Of a stretch of DNA of 64,000 bases, positions 57,690-64,000 are shown piece by piece; positions within the stretch are counted from its first letter, which is position 1; each line of letters opens with the position of its first letter. This DNA is from Bolinopsis microptera. Lineage: Eukaryota > Ctenophora > Tentaculata > Lobata > Bolinopsidae. Made by a program: the position numbers and the translations under genes. The stretch spans positions 6,899,675 to 6,963,674 of the forward strand of contig NC_087078.1 in NCBI RefSeq assembly GCF_026151205.1. The letters run 5' to 3'. The notes under the pieces are model-generated. The model had not been told where the DNA came from. It did not search any database and worked only from the letters and a program-made list of their open reading frames with translations.

Positions 57690-59050
57690 AGTTCTCGTTA
57701 AACGTTAGGTCACTTAATGGAAAACTTGAAGAATTTCGGAGGAATATAGATCAATACACAAAAATACGACGTTCTCCTGGCGTCCATGAAACAAATTGAA
57801 CACGGAATGTTTGCCTTTTCTGGGCGAGGAGGCTGGGAACTAGACAGTTTCATCCCCACCGTTTGTTCAGACTCCCCGCCCAGAACGTCAAATACGTGGT
57901 GAGGTATTAATACATATATGCTAACAAAAACCTATGTGAAAATTATCTGAATAAACTTTTAAGAGCGCTCTAGGTTGCCATGATAATCCTAAGTATAGAG
58001 AATTCTATGGTTTGCAGAACTAACTCCTGAAAGGGCACAAAACGCGCAAACTGTAATAAAATCGCTATCCAATTGGGGACTTGAAAGGTTTCCTTGAACA
58101 CTTAAAAAATTTTCCTCCCGTAGAATACAAGAATCGAAACAAAAATATCATACTGGCCGTGATACTAACAGAGACCTACTAGAATTACGGGAGAATAGAC
58201 TCTGTACTAAGTATGAGGACACTCTAGCAGAGTCAATTTGATCGCTACCCGTGATATCAATACCAACTGGAGTCACAGATCACAGTGCGACCTATCATTG
58301 ACATATTTTCGTCATAATTGCCATGCTGTTACAAAATCGGGAGTAAATTTCTGAATCAATCTCTGACCACCGTTGCAACTTTGGTCACAATTAAATGGGT
58401 TGATCAGAATAGGCTCCAGTATGAAACTTCAAGAAGATACACAGAAACATCTTCTCGAGTAATAAACGCTGACAGCATCAAAAAGTTTCGAGAACGACAT
58501 TTCACCGTAGACTGTAACTTGGTTAATTACTATGAATCTGCAGATGAAAAATTTGAGGCTTTCGAGAAAAAATTAGTGAAAAAAAAAAACTATACGACCG
58601 AAATTCCCCAACTTAAGCAAAAAAGAGTAAAACAGGCCGCCGTAAAAACACAAAGCCGGTGGATCCAAGAATGGTTACGGTTTTTTTTGGCCGGGCCAAA
58701 AATAAAAAAAAAAAAAAAATGTGATCGAGAAAAAATAATTTTAGGAAAGATTTTATAAGGTACAAGAAAATGAAGAAATTTGTGTAATAAAACACGTGGA
58801 TAAGGCAGAAAACAATGGCAAATTGTTGTTAACAAGAAAGAAAAAAGGCAAAATTAAGATAAACAAAATTAACTATTAAAATATCAAGGGAGCGAGAAAC
58901 AGATTCTGGAGCAAATTGCGAATAGCTTCAATGACTTAGTTTCTGCAATATAGGCTGATACTCTAAGAGAGAAAATGGGTACCTCGTATGCTCCGAGGCC
59001 GGACTATCGCACAGAAACACAAGATAGCAAATTCCGAGATAAAAGGAACA
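57690..59050 (+). pseudogene. Fossil CR1/Jockey-like LINE fragment (endonuclease and linker)
   Basis: About 57698-57760 reads LNVRSLNGKLEEFRRNIDQ, the start of an APE-type endonuclease. 58257-58365 has TGVTDHSAT… and SISDHR, matching the conserved end of that domain, which includes the catalytic SDH. The frame 58318-58758 then gives the linker (RRYTETSSRVINADSIKKF, DEKFEAFEKKL, PQLKQKRVKQ). About 58915-58980 reads NSFNDLVSAI.ADTLREKMG, the usual block before the RT. Stops interrupt it, and the RT is absent. Poly-A-like runs occur at 58577-58590 and 58705-58718. Confidence 0.6.
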
Positions 59051-61882
59051 GAATGCAACCGCCCATAATTAAGGGATAAAAAAAGAAAAGAGACAGCGCA
59101 TAAAACTAAACATAACAGCAGTGATGTTCGTCCCTATCACGTGATGCTATGCCGCCCAATCACACGCTACATGCGGCCAGCTTGCGTACTGCTTATCTTC
59201 TTATTTTATCTTGTAGAGTATTAACTGAACACATAAATGAGCTCATGATTATATCCGGAAACTCCGTCGAATCATGTGTAATCCTGAGCAGTTGTATAGC
59301 GTCGGCCCTGAGGGTCCGTCTAGTGTGCGGGTTTCATGTTTTTATAATTAAGTACGATCAAGTATAGCTTGGGAAAATAAAAAGGATGTATTGAAATTAA
59401 GGGCTTTTCAATAAGACTATGTTACCGGCTATTTAAAAGAACCCCGTAAACAAAATAATTGATTTCGACTTTATAAACTTAGTAAAGCAACGACAAAGCA
59501 TGCTTGGATAAATAATTCAAGGGGCTATATTTATGAGTCTCATCTGAACTTGATTTCTCTTGGAGAATTTCTCTTTACATTTCTTTACGTGCGAATAATT
59601 GAAGACATGCAGACTTTAAGCTAAAACTTTATTGAAAAATACTCAGTCCACGTAACTAACGGTCCCTTCTTCATCTGAAATAAAATTGTAAAACATGTGT
59701 AAAAAATAACGACGGAAAGAATTATAAAATAACATTAAAACACAAAAACGAGAAATAAAATTTAACGAAATATGACCCAAAAATGTAATTGAAAAAATTC
59801 AAACAACAAAAAATACGGACAAGAAGAAAATGTAAGCTAATAACAAACCCAAATACTGAACTACTCCAGATACTATACAATTAGTAAATTAAAAACTGGT
59901 TGAACAAAATCACAATTCTGTGTCAAAACTATTGATAAACTCAGCAACTAAGCAACGATAACTTCTGTTTCCATGTTACTAACCAAGATAGTCCTATCAA
60001 TACATTACTTTACTATTTAAATATCGACTACATAATGTACAAATAACTCAACCAGAACGAACATTCATTACAGGACTTAATCTCAATAAATACATCGCTT
60101 CTACAAACTTCATACGAAACAGTTTTTACTCTGTAAATCAAGTACCTTAACTCGGGAATATTAAAGCGGTTTAATTGTATGACTGGGAAAAGAAATAACC
60201 GGAAAATATGGCGGAATTTCCCAAAACCCCCCAAATTATCGGTAATGTATTTACCTTTGCCGAACCTTTCAAGTTTTTTTTCAGAGGTCAACTAATTTTT
60301 CAACCGAAATATCTTTTTTTGTTACTTGTTAAAGAAGTTATTTCAATTTACAGTTTACTGAATTACTCAGAAATAGAAAAAAAGACACGTCCAAGTATTT
60401 AAAGGAAAATAAATCTATAGCAATAATAAGTCAAATCTCATTAAAGCGTATTCTCATTCTCATTATCGCTAATGTCCCCTCCAATATCATTAAGATAACA
60501 CCCTGCTGCGACCGTCAAATCCGAAGTAGTATTGTTGTCTAACAAGACATTTCATTTTTGTCCGCTAACTGGGGCTACAGCACTGAAGTATCCGGAGCTT
60601 AATTTCCTGCCCACCGCATGGTATTGGGGAACGTCCCTTGCTTTGCATCTCAACGGCCCAGTAATCATCCACCGGGACCATGGAAATAGTGGCACCGTAA
60701 CTCACTTCATGGGCAATAAAAGTGAGAATCACGTCCACACCTGAAATCAGATTTCTATAACCCAATTGTATTTTTATAACGAAATTAATGGTAGCAACCG
60801 CCAATAAAGTTACAGCCCTCCATCCCTGCTTCAACAATTCTTCTCTACACATATGAGACTTCAGGTAAAATATGATGAATCACCACCCCTTGGAACCCCC
60901 ATAATCTGAGTCGGCGGGTTTTTTTATGACTGGAAAAATTTTTACCGAAAAATATGGCGGAATCTTCCAAACCCACCACTTTTATCCTAGTTATAATAAT
61001 GCCGAGTAAAGGTAACTTTAAAAATAAAACTGGTGGTTACGGTAGGATGAAGAGAAGCGTAGTGCTGTCCAACCCATGCTCTGGGAAGTGCTCCTAGGAT
61101 TCCTACACCTTCTATGCTCCATAAGACAGCATGGAGGCTTCCCACAGTTTCCCCCAGCATCTCTTACACATAACACGCAAGTAACTAAGTAAATAGCCTC
61201 CTTTGTTTGAGCATGTTTTTCCTGTGAGTCTAGGGCAGATCTCACAATTGTTTAGGGTTACCAAGTGCACAAGTCTTCTTAACCAGTGGACGAGAGCGGC
61301 AGAAGATGTCCTGTAACCAAGCTGCTTGGTTACTAACAATATTTCAACAGCACTTAAATTATTCATAACTACGGACTCTTCAAAATACTCAATTATAAAT
61401 GTATTATAACTCCACTTTTGATCTATTTGACGGCCACTTATTATTTATCATAATTGCAGCCGGTTTTTCCAGGGAGTGCGATTACAAAACTAGTTGCACT
61501 GATTTTCCTGAAAGATACTGTGATATATTGAACTTTTAATAGCTTTTCAGAGGATAGATTTAACGGGATGATACATGGGTGGTTGAAAATCCACAGCAGG
61601 CATTCAAACGTTCAAAACAATCATCACAACAGCGAGATAATAGGGACGGGCCGGAATCTTGGTCATCATCCTAAGCGCCAATACAATCGATAAGTTATGT
61701 CACTGACGGGGGGGGAAACCGACCAATCACATCAAGGTAGCAAACGAGCATTGGACGGTTATGCTAAGTTTATGTTTTCTTATCTGTAATGACCCTCTGT
61801 TGAAAATGAATTAACCAGACATTTTTGTGGAGCTACTATCTTACAACTGAAAGAGGAGTCTGGCGGATGACGTCACATCGTT
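59051..61882. other. AT-rich region, no gene supported
   Basis: Two minus frames (60565-60852 with a hydrophobic N-terminal part, 61112-61366 with eight Cys) have no recognisable family and no convincing splice context, so I leave them uncalled. The block AAAATATGGCGGAAT with similar surroundings occurs at about 60203 and 60949, a diverged direct repeat. Confidence 0.4.
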
Positions 61883-62450
61883 TCTCGGAGGAGGTTTCGG
61901 GTTGAAGTGCTCTCAAACAACAGTGCGATTAGTTTTATAACCTCACTGTTTTTAGAGCAACTACGAACAACACAGACCGTGCGATTATAAACTAATTGCA
62001 CCGCATATATAAAACCCGAAGCGTGGAGATATACGCGAATCTAAACACATGTATAATAATCGATTACACCAGTATATTGCACTCGGTTCACCCTCGTGAA
62101 ATAACTGAAATAATCGAACTCGGCTCGCCTTCGTGGATTATTGTGGGCAACTATCCGTCTCGGAGGTAGTGCCCAATAATCACTCGGAGAGGTTTTCGGG
62201 TTGAAGTGCTCTCAAAACAGTGCCGATAAGTTTATAAACTCACTGTTATTAGAGCAACTAACTACAACAGTCCCGTGCGATTAAAAACTAATTGCACCGA
62301 TTATATAAAACCAGAAGCGTGGTAGATATACGCGAACCAAACTGCATGTAGTAATACGAGTTACACCATTAATGAACTCCGGTTGCAACTCGTGAAATAA
62401 CTGAAATAATCGAACTCAATGCTTCGCCCTATTGATTATTGGGCACTATC
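61883..62450. repeat. About 299-bp tandem duplication
   Basis: Copy 1 starts at about 61883 and copy 2 at about 62182. Shared blocks include TTTCGGGTTGAAGTGCTCTC, CGTGCGATTA.AAACTAATTG, CGAAGCGTGG-type and GTGAAATAACTGAAATAATC. They differ at roughly 10-20% of positions and by small indels, so the duplication is not recent or has been copied from a diverged family. Confidence 0.8.
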
Positions 62451-62454
62451 CTCG

Positions 62455-62850
62455 CGGTAGAGGTCCGCGGCGGAGGCCCGCCGGACTCCGAGCGACTCCG
62501 GCGCGCTTCCGCCAAAATGTCTTTACACTGGACTCGATTACATTTTGCGGACTCGGAGTGGGAGGCCGAGCGACTCCGAGCGGACTTTAAAGTCCGGCCG
62601 GCGGACTCCGAGCGGCTCCGCGGCGGCTCGCGGAGTGTCCGCCGCGGACTAAGCACTAGGCGGACTCACGTCCGCCGCGGACTCCGGCTGAGGTGCTTGC
62701 GGACTTCGCCCGAGCCTCTCCGCCAGACTTGAATCCGTCGGAGTCCGGCGGAGCTAGCGGACTCCCGCCAGCTCGGCGAGACTCCGCTCGGAATCCGCCG
62801 GACTCCAACAGGTCCACAGACTTCCGACCTCCGACTCCGACCTACGCTAA
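62455..62850. repeat. GC-rich block of CGGACTC / GAGTCCG words
   Basis: In sharp contrast to its surroundings this 0.4-kb block is strongly GC-rich, and the words CGGACTC, GACTCCG and CCGGCGGA recur over a dozen times in both orientations, so it can fold extensively. Open frames cross it on both strands only because the words lack stops. It directly follows the 299-bp duplication. Confidence 0.8.
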
Positions 62851-64000
62851 ATATTTGTCACGTGACAACCCAAAGCATTTTGCAATAATGTGGTCAGGAT
62901 GAAAAGGTCGCTAGTGATAAACCTTAACCATTACCCTCACTATGTCAATATGTACAACTCTAGTCCTATAACTTTGACCCTATAAATGTATAAAACGTTG
63001 ACCCTACCCCTCCACCCAAACCTTCCGCACGAAATATAATGTCATTGACTGACACTGTGACCAACACAATTTTTGTCATATTATATCTCAATATTAGGGA
63101 AGCGTTTTTAGTTTTAACCTACACGCGTTGCATGGTGGCGTCAATCGTCCGGATCCCAGCAAGCAAAAATACGTCCGACGCGATCACAGTGGAACGACGC
63201 AGCCCAGCACTCACTATCTACGCTTTTCGAGCTCCGATCGTCCTGTGACGAAGTAATGACGAAGCCTAGGTCCTCAGGTAACATCGACCACCGATTGAAA
63301 ATTCCATTGCATTCAGTTGTAATGACCCCCGCGCACGAAGCGCGCGGCTACCCCCTGTATCGTCAGAACGATAAAGGGGTAAAACATAGTGAAACGACCG
63401 CGGGGGTCGCAACTTGAATACAAAAATTTTCAAAGATTTTTTGACATAAGGTCAAATGTAAAACTAAAATTTGATTTGATTGATTGACGACGTCAATTTT
63501 TGACACAGCGCGAGCGCATGCGGAAAAAGGACCGCGTAGCAAGTCAAGTAATGTTTGATATGGCCCTATCCGTTTAATCAAGTAATGTGTATCACTCGCT
63601 TCACACTCCGCGATCCGAACTTACAGTATATAATCCGACAAACGGCCCCAAACATAAGGCCCCCCCCCCCCCCTAAGTAATGTTAGAGTACATCCAGAAA
63701 GCACTCTGGCAAGTCATGGAGGGATGAGCGCTCCGAGACGGGATGACTTTACCTAATTATTCACCTCATCCTCATTAAAGAACGCGCCGCTGGGTAAAAA
63801 GAAACCTAGCCAGATAAGAGTGGAAGTCGGCGCCCTCATTAAATTTTTGGGAGAAAATTCGCTCGCCAAAATTTGTGACCAGTACTCTGTCCTAGCCCTG
63901 GCAGCTCATTGCGCCGTCCGCAACGAGCTTCCGTTGTTTCCGTCGACGTGCGAACGAGCAACGAGAAAAATGTGTGGCACTCGGGTGGCACATCATACCG
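62851..64000. other. Right end of window, no gene seen
   Basis: No coding exon is supported. A C15 homopolymer lies at about 63659-63673 and a GC-rich inverted word (CGCGCGGC / GACCGCGGGGGTCGC area) at 63325-63412. Confidence 0.4.

Noticed and set aside
60565-61366. Minus frames with a hydrophobic segment and a Cys-rich stretch
   Set aside because: No family, no convincing splice sites, and diverged repeats nearby; not supportable as a gene.

Overview
The window looks like nuclear DNA from an early-branching invertebrate, most likely a ctenophore, with a hydrozoan cnidarian as the alternative. Host genes are split into short exons (down to 21 nt) with GT-AG introns of a few hundred bases. 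An innexin marks it as metazoan. The AT-rich intergenic DNA is crowded with transposons, hairpin-forming MITEs and minisatellites. The taxon call rests on gene style and the innexin sequence only and is tentative.

Host genes. (1) 2216-3405 (-): a seven-helix GPCR broken by two +1 frameshifts. (2) 17349-18542 (-): two exons of a secreted or membrane protein, a signal-peptide exon and one extracellular exon. (3) 24039-33090 (+): a 17-exon SV2/SVOP-like major facilitator transporter that splices to an uninterrupted 686-codon frame; its eighth intron carries a 5'-truncated non-LTR retrotransposon with a target-site duplication. (4) 35294-36661 (+): a single-exon innexin just downstream of about 84 copies of an 8-bp repeat, some of which read as AP-1 sites. 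(5) 40285-47898 (+): an 11-exon secreted mosaic protein with a signal peptide, an unrecognised N-terminal domain, 27 tandem 16-residue Cys-rich repeats, one further Cys module and seven Sushi/CCP domains; every internal exon is phase 1-1. (6) 52889-53944 (-): the 3' exons of an unrecognised gene whose last exon encodes a PPxY-containing tail.

Mobile DNA. The standout is 19850-23360, a complete Merlin DNA transposon with a perfect 8-bp target-site duplication and an apparently intact DDE transposase. Its terminal inverted repeats are about 0.4 kb long and built from an 11-bp minisatellite. A second, divergently transcribed gene encodes a zinc-knuckle/(Pro-Ala)n/C-terminal-domain protein. Other elements are two related non-LTR RT copies (10081-12320 and 27451-29754), two fossil non-LTR elements (about 54430-57300 and 57690-59050), a 1365-bp perfect-looking palindrome bounded by TTAA (36918-38282), a hAT MITE with its own paralogous empty site (43357-43644), a GCCGGC-rich palindrome (44190-45013), and several smaller hairpins.

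The rest (roughly 3.4-10 kb, 12.3-17.3 kb, 38.3-40.2 kb, 48-52.8 kb, 59-64 kb) shows little recognisable coding capacity. The last 2 kb holds a ~299-bp tandem duplication followed by a GC-rich block of CGGACTC words.
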